This document shows, piece after piece, positions 29,901 through 38,167 of a stretch of 64,000 nucleotides of DNA. This DNA comes from Parietichytrium sp. I65-24A (lineage: Eukaryota > Sar > Bigyra > Thraustochytrida > Thraustochytriidae). A model generated the notes under the pieces. That model was not told the DNA's origin. It saw only the letters and a program-made list of their open reading frames with translations, and did no database searches. Position 1 is the stretch's first letter. Each line of letters opens with the position of its first letter. Location of the stretch: the NCBI GenBank assembly GCA_012862575.1, contig BLSF01000001.1, forward strand, positions 372,001-436,000, read 5' to 3'. Both the position numbers and the translations under genes were made by a program.

Positions 29901-32147
29901 CGCCAAGAGGAGGACCAAAAGAAGCAGGAACGCGAACGAAAGATCTCAGATGTCAAGCGTGAGCTCATCGAAGCGGCTCAAGAGCAAGACCTGGATCGCC
30001 TTGCAGACGCAAAGGCCCGTATTCTTGAGCTTGGAGTTCAAGGAAGCGAGATCGAAGCTCTTTTGAACCAAGCAAACAAGCTCGAGGACGTTCAAGATAT
30101 TGTCGATGAGCTGACGGCAAGCGTGAACACTCTCAAGACGTTGGCCGAGTCTCAGAAGGGCATCACCCTCAATGACGTGAACCCGTTGAGCAAGGCTATC
30201 AAGCTTGCAACCAAGAAAGGTCTCACCGAGGAGATCTCCGAACTGCGGGACGCCATCACCCTGGAGCAAAAATGCATGGAGCAAATCGTAGTCCAAAAAG
30301 AGCTACAGAGCGCGCTGGACAGCGGAAGCATGGCGGCTCTGAAGAACGCTCTGGACCACGCTGGAGACCTCGACATGAACATTGCGCTCGTGAGCAAGGT
30401 CAAGCAGAAGATCAAGGACTTGGACAAGTCCATGCCTGTGTCTGGGCGTGGAAACGAGCGCAAGCAAGTGGACATGGACGAGACCGAGTTTGAGGAACAC
30501 CGCCAAAATAACATCAAAACTGCCCAAAACGAGCGATACAACTTTCGCAAGTTTTTCCGCATTCGCACTGATGGAGACTTCACCAAAGGCCTCTATTTCA
30601 ACAAGCGCAAGGTCGCCGAGCTCAAGCTCTGTTACCAGAAGAATGTTATCACCCGATCCATCTTGGATCTGGAGAAGGACCTCAACAAGCTCGCGATCGC
30701 AGTACACAAGAGTATATTGGGATACTGTGGAGAGCAGCTCATGTCTTTCCCAGCGACCCTTGCTCAGGATCTTCTGATCAAAGGTCTCGAACAGCCAGAT
30801 CTGGTCGACGAGATCTACATTCAGTTGTGCAAACACCTCACAAACAATCCAAAGCCCGAGAGTGTGGGGCGCGCTTGGCAGCTGATGTGTATGGCTGTCG
30901 GGACGTTTCCTCCGAGCAAAGAGTTCGAGTTTAACCTGCTCAATTTTTTGCTAGAGCATGTCAATTTGGGCGGCCTTGTGGGGAACTATGCTCGTTATTC
31001 TTTGCGCCGTTTGGATGGTATGCTCATTCGCGGTGCGTCGGGTTTTGTGCCAAATATCGACGAGATCTTGGCCTACAAGGAGCGCCCTCCAATTTTGGCA
31101 ACCATCGAACTGGTGGATGGCACCCCATTGACCGAGGATCTGCCCATCACCCCAGACCTCAATGTCGAGAAAGTCCTTGAGATCTGCACCCATTTTCTCT
31201 CCCTCCAGGATGAGAGATCGAAAATGTTTGGCATATTTGTTGTCGATGTCGAGGACGACGAGGAAGATGACGAGGACAACCCGGTTTACACCTCGTATAG
31301 CGCGGCCAGGAGACCACCGCCCCCGGGCTCGGACGAGCCGCCACCACCTCTTGATGACGAGCCTCCGCCACCTCCGCTCCCAGTAGCCATGTCCACGAAC
31401 ATGCCACCGCGCACTCCCCGCCCTCTCCGTAACAAGGACTTTTTGGGGGATGTCGTGGTTGCAATGACTCGCCAGAAGATTCGGTTCACATTCCAGTTCA
31501 AGCGCAAAATCTTTTTGCCAAACAGCGACGACAAACCTTCCAAGGACCCAGTGTACAACCGTCTCTGCTACCTGCAAGCTGCAGATGAGATTATCAGTGG
31601 CAACATCCCAGTCACCAAGGAGCCCGATGTGGTATTGCTGACAGCGATGGCGATTGCTGCCGATAACGACACGTTTCCGACCACGGAAGACGGCTTGTTG
31701 GAGGCCGACCTCATCTCGTATCTGCCTGTGCCTTGGCGCACGAAGAAGAGCGATGAGCGTTGGGCTTCGACTGTGCTTGCCGTGCGAGCAAAGGTTGCCA
31801 AAAAGAGTCTCGAGGCCTTGCAGTCCAAATACCTTGAAATGGTTCGAAAGATGCCGCTCTATGGGTTCTCGTTCTTTTACGTGCGCAGAGAGGTGCACGG
31901 CGCGGACATTATTTCAGCTGTCAACAGCGAAGGAATCACATTTCTCAGCCTCGGAAGACAGCCGCTCGAGAGCTACCGGTATTCCGACCTTCACCGTTGG
32001 GGTGGATCATCAACGCAGTTTTGGCTGCTTGTTTTCGACCGCAAGTCGAACAAGAAGAACAAAATGGTCTTGTATACCAGCCAGGCTCGCGACCTGTCGT
32101 CGCTAATTCTTGACTACGCCATTGTGGCGAGCGGTTCTACCGCTTAA
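26916..32147 (+). CDS. Unconventional myosin with MyTH4-FERM tail
   Basis: A single-exon gene for 1743 aa. The motor (about 60-745) has P-loop GESGAGKT (156-163), switch I NNNSSRFGK (216-224) and switch II DIFGFESF (from 452), so all nucleotide-binding elements are intact. One IQ motif follows (near 765-790, AVMIQKVARGFIARCIYHRY). The neck/tail (about 800-1175) is a helical array of 35-50-residue repeats with the pattern L..AI..RDL..L..AI..A..L. A MyTH4 domain spans about 1190-1390 (FTKGLYFNKRK, LDEIYIQL-like VDEIYIQLCKHL), then a FERM domain to the end. The FERM is interrupted near 1445-1500 by acidic and polyproline sequence (PPPPGSDEPPPPLDDEPPPP), a possible profilin or SH3-type ligand. 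MyTH4-FERM myosins move on actin and carry adhesion or microtubule-linked cargo at membrane protrusions. Confidence 0.96.
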   Translation: MAAVHNAGSWVFFPDDEECYIPMKVVESFKEGESATLERNGHRVKVPGKETKAVIRMDEQSLNAIENMVQLKELNEASILHNLRVRFQENQIYTNVGAILVSVNPFKLLPLYTAEVLDQYKTLGYRNLPPHVYGVADDAYKQMVSGGKDQSCIVSGESGAGKTEATKIFLQYIAEVSGASISKNSNKSFEDVSLQEQILKANPLMEAFGNAKTIRNNNSSRFGKWIEVQFNNAQGSVIGGRILQYLLEKSRVVAQAEGERNYHIFYNLCAGASMDSGFREKFRLRDPEDYHYLNQSGVVEVEGISDENDFETVLNAMETIGMSVSEQDDVIRSLAGILHLGNIEFQRGDSSFEEGSKVANSDMLELAAAQFGVKPSALEKALCFQQIVTSRETMAKANNVERATDSRDVLAKEIYSKVFEWLIHRINASLAKKTQSMERVSKENMSIIGVLDIFGFESFAFNSFEQLCINYCNEKLQYHFNEFIFKLEQQEYKAENIDVSQIDFADNQPTIDLFETKRTGIFAVLDEEMNVPRGSDQGFLTKISKQQDRHPNFKGPGVKTTYERESFTVVHYAGAVMYNVTAFLEKNRDKLSHDIEALLQGSKIKFIASLTNVSDFEDSGSSRSRGTTKSKASLGSKFKDQLSKLMKTLNATDPHFVRCIKPNDEKEGNIFTAQMVLDQLRYAGLLEVCRIRQIGYPIRKSFNEFHRRYVPLAPGNKDVKLLCAALCGKGLLTKSEFQIGKTKVFMRNAPYNDLEAAREVALRQQAVMIQKVARGFIARCIYHRYMLALDELRTGVSRRDYDILKRGLDMAEDLPGQGSNVPIVQEAWEILQILEEERRVKKLLQQAIDNRDLNALRAAISAAEDLNLPKCSELTEARDMVKVIEGEKRIIEGLKDAIEARDLENISEALAEAARLGISNDRKEVKQAKILKERLEEEERVMVALEEATAQRDLQKLKDAVAGAIDLGLENDIVRSAQKRLDDVIGSNSTEREKVRQEEDQKKQERERKISDVKRELIEAAQEQDLDRLADAKARILELGVQGSEIEALLNQANKLEDVQDIVDELTASVNTLKTLAESQKGITLNDVNPLSKAIKLATKKGLTEEISELRDAITLEQKCMEQIVVQKELQSALDSGSMAALKNALDHAGDLDMNIALVSKVKQKIKDLDKSMPVSGRGNERKQVDMDETEFEEHRQNNIKTAQNERYNFRKFFRIRTDGDFTKGLYFNKRKVAELKLCYQKNVITRSILDLEKDLNKLAIAVHKSILGYCGEQLMSFPATLAQDLLIKGLEQPDLVDEIYIQLCKHLTNNPKPESVGRAWQLMCMAVGTFPPSKEFEFNLLNFLLEHVNLGGLVGNYARYSLRRLDGMLIRGASGFVPNIDEILAYKERPPILATIELVDGTPLTEDLPITPDLNVEKVLEICTHFLSLQDERSKMFGIFVVDVEDDEEDDEDNPVYTSYSAARRPPPPGSDEPPPPLDDEPPPPPLPVAMSTNMPPRTPRPLRNKDFLGDVVVAMTRQKIRFTFQFKRKIFLPNSDDKPSKDPVYNRLCYLQAADEIISGNIPVTKEPDVVLLTAMAIAADNDTFPTTEDGLLEADLISYLPVPWRTKKSDERWASTVLAVRAKVAKKSLEALQSKYLEMVRKMPLYGFSFFYVRREVHGADIISAVNSEGITFLSLGRQPLESYRYSDLHRWGGSSTQFWLLVFDRKSNKKNKMVLYTSQARDLSSLILDYAIVASGSTA

Positions 32148-32448
32148 AAGCGTATTGTGTTGAGGCGTTGTGTTTAACTTGGAATGCAAACGCGCACTAA
32201 TTGCGAAAGACAAGTGGCCGAATGGCCATTTGAAAACATATATATGGATGATATATCAAGTGTCGAAGACTACATGACAAAAGAAGACTCAAGAGAAAAT
32301 AAAATATTTGCTTTTCCTTTTGATTTCCTTTCGGCTTGATTGTCGATCAATTAGCTTGTGCAAAACGTCTACTAACCTTGCCTTGCTCGGCAGAGGTAGT
32401 GGCGTATGTTTTTTTGTGTGTGACATTAGGTAGTGAAACAATCGGAGC
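32148..32448. other. Convergent 3' spacer with polyadenylation-like signal
   Basis: The 3' ends of the myosin (plus) and quinone oxidoreductase (minus) genes meet here. An AATAAA lies at about 32299-32304, 152 bp after the myosin stop. No gene is seen. Confidence 0.6.
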
Positions 32449-33465
32449 TTATAGCCTGCTTGATCCTTTGTTCAGCGGGTCTTCAGGGTCGCAGGCGAGA
32501 ACGATTTTGCCGAGAACTTTGCGGTCGGCCATAAATCGCAAGGCCTTACCCGCATCACGCAGCGGGAAGATCTTGGACACTGGAGCCTTCAGCTTGCCGG
32601 TCTTGAGAAGGTCAAGCATCAGAGCGTTGTTGCGCGCAAATTCTTCAGGCTCCTCGCCTGTAAAGCGGCCCCAGAACACGCCAACCGCGGAAGCTCCTTT
32701 GAGGAGGAGGAGGTTGAGCGGAATTTTGGGAATCTCTCCGCCTGCAAAGCCAATCACCAAGTAACGGCCCTTCCATGCAAGCGACCTGATCGCAGGCTCG
32801 GCGAATTTGTCTCCAACCGGATCGTACACGACATCCACTCCATTTCCGCCGGTGATCTCGTTGATCCTCTTCCGCAGGTCGTCCTTGGAGTAGTTGATGA
32901 GGTGGTCCGCGCCGTTATCCTTGCAAAATTGAAGCTTCTCGTCGGAAGAAGCTGCTGCGATCACGGTGGCGCCAATGGCTTTCGCGCATTCAATCGCTGT
33001 CACTCCGACTCCGCCCGCCGCGCCAAGAATCAGAATGGTCTCTCCCACGCGCAACTCGGCGCGCTGCTTGAGCGCGTGCAAGGTGGTCCCGTAGTTCATC
33101 CAGATGGAGCTGGCCGCGGCCATATCCATCTCCTGAGGGATCTTGAGCAGCTTGGCAGCCGGGGCCGCCACTTCCTCCGCGAAACCGCCGTAGCCCACGA
33201 GCCCGCACACATGGTCGCCCACCTTGAGGCCCTTCACGCCTTCGCCCACCTCTTTGACGATTCCGGAAACCTCGCTGCCAGGCGCGAAAGGCATTGGCGG
33301 CTTGAACTGATATTTGCCATACACCTGCAGGATGTCAGGGTACGCCACTGCTGCGTACTTGACCGTCAGCAGCACTTCGCCGCGCTTGGGCTTGATCGCT
33401 GGGGCATCTTCCAGCTTGAGCTCCTCCAGCTCGCAATACTTGTGCACCAACACTGCGCGCGGCAT
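32449..33465 (-). CDS. NADPH:quinone oxidoreductase-like protein (zinc-independent MDR family)
   Basis: A single-exon gene for 338 aa, the usual length of the quinone-oxidoreductase branch of medium-chain dehydrogenases. An N-terminal GroES-like domain (AVAYPDILQVYGKYQ, FAPGSEVSGIVKEVGEGV, VGDHVCGLVGYGGFAEE) is followed by a Rossmann domain with ILGAAGGVGVTAIECAKA, the NADPH-binding glycine motif. The GHE zinc motif of alcohol dehydrogenases is replaced by PGSEVSG, so no catalytic zinc is expected. Family members reduce quinones or enones with NADPH. The C-terminus SSRL is close to, but not, a perfect PTS1 (S-K/R-L); as SRL it could direct the enzyme to peroxisomes. The start is the ATG at 33465; eight codons upstream begin with GTG. 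Confidence 0.93.
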   Translation of the reverse strand: MPRAVLVHKYCELEELKLEDAPAIKPKRGEVLLTVKYAAVAYPDILQVYGKYQFKPPMPFAPGSEVSGIVKEVGEGVKGLKVGDHVCGLVGYGGFAEEVAAPAAKLLKIPQEMDMAAASSIWMNYGTTLHALKQRAELRVGETILILGAAGGVGVTAIECAKAIGATVIAAASSDEKLQFCKDNGADHLINYSKDDLRKRINEITGGNGVDVVYDPVGDKFAEPAIRSLAWKGRYLVIGFAGGEIPKIPLNLLLLKGASAVGVFWGRFTGEEPEEFARNNALMLDLLKTGKLKAPVSKIFPLRDAGKALRFMADRKVLGKIVLACDPEDPLNKGSSRL

Positions 33466-34504
33466 CTTGTCCTCCGTCTCTTCCCTCACTCCTGCGATGC
33501 CTCTGAGCTCTCAGCTGTGCACTGTGAATGTGAATGTGACTGTGAATGTCACTGTGTGACGGACTTTGGGGACTACTTTGCATGGGAAGCTGCAAACTCT
33601 CCAGATCTATCTATCAATCCATCAAATTCATCTATCAAACTCATCTCTGTGTAGTGTTTCTGATAAGCGTGCTCTGACAATCCTGACAGTTCTGACAGTG
33701 CTCGTACTATTGTATGGGTGGATGGATACGCATGGATAGCAGGGATACCGAGTTTAGAAAGCTCGCAGCTGAGCTGAGGAGTTGAACTCATCTTGGAAGA
33801 TCTTGTTGATTCTTGCTGAACCCGTACGAAAGAATTTTAAAACGCGCAACTCGAAACGGAGTGAAAGAAACCCAAATCAAACGAGGCTGGTTTCGAAGCC
33901 CTGCATTCTTCCCTTTTCGCAACTCTCTTTTAATCCGACATTATTCCGAGTTCTGAGTAATTATTTTTCTTTCGCAATGCGTTCGTTTCTGCTCTGTCTA
34001 CCGACTAGTACTAGAGCACCAATACCTCTGTCCGACATCTTTCCAACTGCGCCACAAATTGTGTGCACCAACTAGCAACACATGTACAAAGTGGTAGCTA
34101 AAGCTAACTTGTGGAAGTAAGTTATCTTCTTGGTCATTCCGATGTTGAGGATACGTTACAAGCGAGGACCGGAAGTGAACGTCGAGGTACTCGCGTGGCG
34201 TGGCGACCAATTCCAGAATTATCTACCGTCAGTAGGCAACAACCTGGAAACAAAGTGAGGACAAGTGAGAACTGTGCGAAAATGTGAGAACTCATGAGAA
34301 CTCCAAACATGTCAGCACTTTTGCTTTCGATTCCTCAAAATTGCAGGGTTGAAGGCACCACCCTACCTTCCAATAGGCTCAATAGGCTTTATTTCCGCGG
34401 CACCTTGCCTCCACCATGACGCAATTAATTGTGGGATTTCGCAATGAATTCACTGTCAATTCATTCTTGGGGGAATTTCCAATCGCAACCCATCTTCACA
34501 GTCA
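33466..34504. other. Spacer upstream of the transposon
   Basis: About 1 kb. It contains GTGAATGT repeats near 33525-33560 next to the oxidoreductase start and an 8-bp inverted repeat (AATGAATT/AATTCATT, 7-bp loop, 34443-34465). A tRNA-like A-box on the minus strand near 34043-34054 was considered and rejected. No gene is supported. Confidence 0.5.
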
Positions 34505-35290
34505 ATGAATGAAATCCTGTTGGATATCTGTTCTCGAGCACCTCCACCACCTCCACCCGTACTCGAGTACGTACTTGTGGCGCGAGTGAGAGCCAAGATG
34601 TCAGCTTTGAGCGTGGGCCGAGGCTCCTCGTCCTCCACCGCAGCTCAGAAGCTCTCAGAGGTTGAGCAAAGTTACTGCGATCTTTTCGTGGGCAAGAAAG
34701 TCCTCCTGCCGAACGTGTGCGCTGAAGCGAAGATAGCTAGCTTTGCTCCGCAAGATGTTTTTGTTTCCTATACGCTTGAGGGTAGAGGAGATGGGTCAGA
34801 AGGTTCTGAGACTCCGGGCAAACTGAGAAGCGAAAATGTTGAAGCTGCCCAGATTCCGAAAGGCAAATCAGTTCAGGACAATATTCTGGCACTTGCAGTA
34901 GAGAAGTACAAAGCGGGGAAACAACTGGCAGAGTACATCGCAGACTACGACAAGCAGGCATATCATCTGGAGAAGAGGATTCGTACCTTGTCGGACGAAG
35001 GAAAAGATGCCAGCGCGGAGTTGCAGGGGGTACAGTCACTTCAAATGGATATCGAGACCCTCAAGAGCGGGCGGTTTTCAAGGATGTTGTTGGCTTGCAG
35101 CACGATGCAAGGCGTGAGGCAGAATTTTAAGGAGGAATACGACTGTGTCATTCACATTAGCACACTCGGTGCGAGGTCAAGGAAAGAATTGAAGGTGAAA
35201 GACCGACGGGGAAGGCCAAGCATACTCTCTGAAGAAGCAGAGGAAAATCTTGTCTCGTTCATCAAGTTCATCTTGGGTGCAAGTTTGTGA
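34505..35290 (+). CDS. Transposase N-terminal part (frame 1 of the pogo-like element)
   Basis: 261 aa from an ATG at 34505; a later ATG at 34598 (MSALSVGRG) is an equally good start and would be preferred if the element begins at the 34560 palindrome. The N-terminal ~170 residues are not recognised. A coiled-coil-prone middle (KQAYHLEKRIRTLSDEGKDA) is followed by DRRGRPSILSEEAEENLVSFI, which resembles the linker and start of the CENP-B-type helix-turn-helix found in pogo/Tigger transposases. The frame then runs into a stop while the homology continues in the next frame, so this is half of a split protein. Confidence 0.65.
   Translation: MNEILLDICSRAPPPPPPVLEYVLVARVRAKMSALSVGRGSSSSTAAQKLSEVEQSYCDLFVGKKVLLPNVCAEAKIASFAPQDVFVSYTLEGRGDGSEGSETPGKLRSENVEAAQIPKGKSVQDNILALAVEKYKAGKQLAEYIADYDKQAYHLEKRIRTLSDEGKDASAELQGVQSLQMDIETLKSGRFSRMLLACSTMQGVRQNFKEEYDCVIHISTLGARSRKELKVKDRRGRPSILSEEAEENLVSFIKFILGASL
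34560..34569. repeat. TACTCGAGTA palindrome, copy 2
   Basis: Lies near the 5' end of the transposon, extended to TACTCGAGTAC on the inner side. Confidence 0.55.
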
Positions 35291-37499
35291 GTTGGGCTGG
35301 GAAATGAGAAGAGGTGCAGGGAAGCCTCTCAATAGGCAGAAATTTGGGAAGAAATGGTATGCAAATTTTATGAAACGGATGAGTGATGTTGACCCTGGAC
35401 TGAAACATGCAAACGCCGTGACTATGAAGCTTGGGTTAAAGAACTATACCAAGTCAAATATTAACTGCTGGTATGACATTGTCATTCACGAACTCTTGCG
35501 CCTTGGGGTCGCGCGATTGCCCACTCCAGCGGAAAGAGATGATCAGGGAGCGGAAATAGTCTTTCTGAATCCAAGCCACATCTTGTTCTACGATGAGAGC
35601 AGTATTGCCTGCAAGGCAGAGAAGCACAGCCAGCAATTCAATATAAATGGCCCAACGCAAGCCTCTTTGGTGCAAACCGGACAGAAGCCTCGACTTGCTG
35701 CTGAGAGAGACTGCGAGGTTCAAGTGACCTTCCTTTGCGGACTGAGTCTCGCTGGCTCGCTTCTACCACCGTCAATTATCATTCGCGGGGAGAGGGTTAG
35801 TGCCAGTCTTTCGAAACGAGTGACTGAGGAAATCAATTCTTTTGTCTCTTCAGAAGTTCTCGGTCCTTATGCTCATGAATTTCAGAAGGCCATACTCCAT
35901 GCATCACCGGGTGGCGGCGTGACCAAGGACAATTTTCTCGATATTATGACAGAATCTGTCACTCTTGTGTGCCCTGAGGTAACAAATGCTGTCCCTGAGA
36001 AAAGGGTGATTGTGTTTATGGACGGTCATTCCAGCAGGCTGAACCCCACCAGCTTATCCGCGCTTCGCGATCGAGGTGTACACATCGTTGGATGGTTGCC
36101 AAGTACAACGTCGCAGACCCCGCCAGCTGACGCAGGACTCTTTAACATTTGGAAGTCGGCATTCGCTTCAGAAAAGGCTAAATTTAAACGGGATACAAAA
36201 CAGGACATTGATTTGGCAACGCAGATCAAGTTTGCTGCCAAGGCGTATGCAAAATTGGCGAAACATGCACACGTTCGTGCTACATTGAGAAAGGCAGGTA
36301 TGCGCCCATTTACGCGAGGCCCTCACTTGACGAACCCTGTGCTTCAACACGGAACAGATCTTGAAGTAGAAGAAGCACGGCAAATAGCAACTTCTTTTCT
36401 CAAGTACGTCAATGAGTACGAAAGCAAAAGCGGTTCTCAAGTCACGGGAGTGGGACTGCCTCAAGGTGGCGCAAGCGGAATTGACAATTCATCGGTGCCG
36501 CCATCTCAAAGTACACAAGTGTTAGAGTCTGTGACTGAAGGAAATAAATGCTCTCCCGCAATCCGTGTTTCCCCACGACTCTCCCTATCTTTAGGTACTT
36601 CGCCGGAATCAGATAGCAACAGTTGGAATTACTCTCCTTCTAGCCAATTGAGCGAGAACATCAGCCCTTTTCACAACAATAATGGCTTTGACATCGGTGA
36701 CGCGGCGACTTTCCGAGGCACCGTATCTCAAAAAAGCATGGAACTTCATGCAAACGTGCTTCTTGCCGAAGCGAAGAGAGGTTCGGGCTCTCTCGTAGAA
36801 TGTCGTGACAAGACGGTCGCTACTCAAAGCATCGCAGAAAGAACAGAGCGTAGAGCGGAGATTCGAGCTCAAAAAGTGAAATTAAAGTCTCAGATAGAAC
36901 AGGATCATCGTGAAAGAAAAGCTTTAGCTCTTGTTCGCACGAAGCTAGAGGCGGATTTGAAGGCAATACGAGCCGCTGACGATGTGCTGTCGCGAAATCT
37001 TGAACGAGACGTCAAATTATATGAGAACATGGACCTCTCCCTGGAGCACATACCGGAGAAGCTTCGTGAAGAGGATGAGGAGTACAACCAAAAAATTGGC
37101 AGAGAGATGGAGTTATACGAAGACATGATCGAATATCTAGAATCACATGAGTGGGAGAAAGATATCAGCATGGGCCGTCACTGTTTCACAATTATCAAGT
37201 CGACAATACAACAACTGAAAACTGCGGAGCGCAATGGTGATGGGACCACAGTAGATGTTCTTCCTCAGAGAAATCTTGTTCTGAAACTACTTCGTGAGGA
37301 TGAGTCATTCACGCCAATAAAACGAAGACTGAAAACAGAAACCTCTCGAAGAGTGAGGTCATCGTTGGGTCATGAGGTGACGAACAACTACACGCCGACA
37401 GCTGTCCTCCAAAAAACATCATCTGCGTTTTTTGATGGCGAAGACGGGGAGGCAGTATATCGAAAGCATGGATGCCAGCCGAAAGGCACTTCCTGGTGA
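35250..37499 (+). CDS. Transposase DDE part (frame 2 of the pogo-like element)
   Basis: An open frame of 749 codons whose first codon is TTG, with an ATG some 18 codons in. It continues the CENP-B-like DNA-binding domain (KPLNRQKFGKKWYANFMKR) and then a DDE domain: FYDES (Asp115), VFMDGHSSR (Asp258) and PPADAGLF (Asp294). The 35-residue gap between the last two is typical of Fot1/pogo-type elements. A long C-terminal part not usual for the family follows: Ser-rich linker, then a charged coiled coil (about 520-640). A single frame change relative to the upstream open frame lies between 35250 and 35290. A splice or programmed shift is not excluded. A further small open frame (ATG at 37435 to 37800) overlaps its 3' end. 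Confidence 0.75.
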   Translation: MSRSSSSSWVQVCELGWEMRRGAGKPLNRQKFGKKWYANFMKRMSDVDPGLKHANAVTMKLGLKNYTKSNINCWYDIVIHELLRLGVARLPTPAERDDQGAEIVFLNPSHILFYDESSIACKAEKHSQQFNINGPTQASLVQTGQKPRLAAERDCEVQVTFLCGLSLAGSLLPPSIIIRGERVSASLSKRVTEEINSFVSSEVLGPYAHEFQKAILHASPGGGVTKDNFLDIMTESVTLVCPEVTNAVPEKRVIVFMDGHSSRLNPTSLSALRDRGVHIVGWLPSTTSQTPPADAGLFNIWKSAFASEKAKFKRDTKQDIDLATQIKFAAKAYAKLAKHAHVRATLRKAGMRPFTRGPHLTNPVLQHGTDLEVEEARQIATSFLKYVNEYESKSGSQVTGVGLPQGGASGIDNSSVPPSQSTQVLESVTEGNKCSPAIRVSPRLSLSLGTSPESDSNSWNYSPSSQLSENISPFHNNNGFDIGDAATFRGTVSQKSMELHANVLLAEAKRGSGSLVECRDKTVATQSIAERTERRAEIRAQKVKLKSQIEQDHRERKALALVRTKLEADLKAIRAADDVLSRNLERDVKLYENMDLSLEHIPEKLREEDEEYNQKIGREMELYEDMIEYLESHEWEKDISMGRHCFTIIKSTIQQLKTAERNGDGTTVDVLPQRNLVLKLLREDESFTPIKRRLKTETSRRVRSSLGHEVTNNYTPTAVLQKTSSAFFDGEDGEAVYRKHGCQPKGTSW

Positions 37500-38167
37500 A
37501 CCCAAACGCGAAGCTGTAGCCAGGATAATTGCAAATTGCTATCGAAATAATATCAATCCAAAACATTGGAGACTGGAAAATAATATCTCAAAGACGCGAT
37601 TTCGCTTCTTAATGCCGCAGAAAACTTTGAGCTCGCCGAGCAATGCGATGCTGTACGTAAGCTCTCCAAAGACAATGGGTTTCTGGTCTTGTTTCGAGCG
37701 ATTCTTCCCCAGATTATGGAGAGTCTACCTACCTCTGGGACATTTAGCTTCGACGACGAATACTGAGCAAAACGATGAAGACCTTCCGTTTTTTTTTTAA
37801 TTTGACGTGTCATTCATAATCGCAGATTTTGGGACTGGTACTGGTGCTGTACTCGAGTATCTTGCATTTACAAGTGGTTAATTTTTTAAAAAAGGCAAGA
37901 AACTCTTCTCTGCTCCGTGCACAAAAGATAAACTGGTTTGGTAAGTAAAAAGAGGCGAACAAAAGAAAATATGGTGTTTGGCTGAGGGACTGATACTCAG
38001 AAAGATAACACAGAAACAGAACCCCCAAAAAATGCGGTTTGAAGACTACAAGAGCAAGTTCCGCCGCTGTCAGAGTGGTTTTTTTCGAGGCGAAAAGAAT
38101 TGGTTCAGGGGAGCAGGCATGCATGAAGCATAACAATGTAAAAGCAAGGCAGCAAAAAGACGGTGAA
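37500..38167. other. Spacer between transposon and sulfotransferase gene
   Basis: AT-richer DNA with a T9 run near 37789-37798. It carries an overlapping small open frame to 37800 that may be transposon tail sequence, and the TACTCGAGTA palindrome at 37850. No independent gene is supported. Confidence 0.5.
37850..37859. repeat. TACTCGAGTA palindrome, copy 3
   Basis: Lies 350 bp after the transposase stop; with copy 2 it brackets the transposase. Confidence 0.55.

Larger units (their letters stand above)
34505..37499 (+). mobile_element. pogo/Fot-like DNA transposon (Tc1/mariner superfamily), frameshifted
   Basis: Two overlapping open frames together form one transposase: a DNA-binding N-terminal part and a DDE domain with three acidic residues spaced as DD35D. 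Coordinates are those of the coding part; true ends are unknown. The palindrome TACTCGAGTAC begins at 34560 and TACTCGAGTA lies at 37850-37859, bracketing most of the element, but the same palindrome occurs elsewhere, so these are weak candidates for the ends. I found no longer terminal inverted repeat by eye. Confidence 0.75.

Noticed and set aside
34043-34054. tRNA-like A-box (TGGCGCAGTTGG) on the minus strand
   Set aside because: No matching B-box at the right distance, no anticodon stem and no acceptor-stem pairing.
37951-37985. Possible fourth copy of the ~45-bp dispersed repeat (AGGCGAACAAAAG)
   Set aside because: Only the first ~12 bases match, and the CCATAGTGGGG end is missing.
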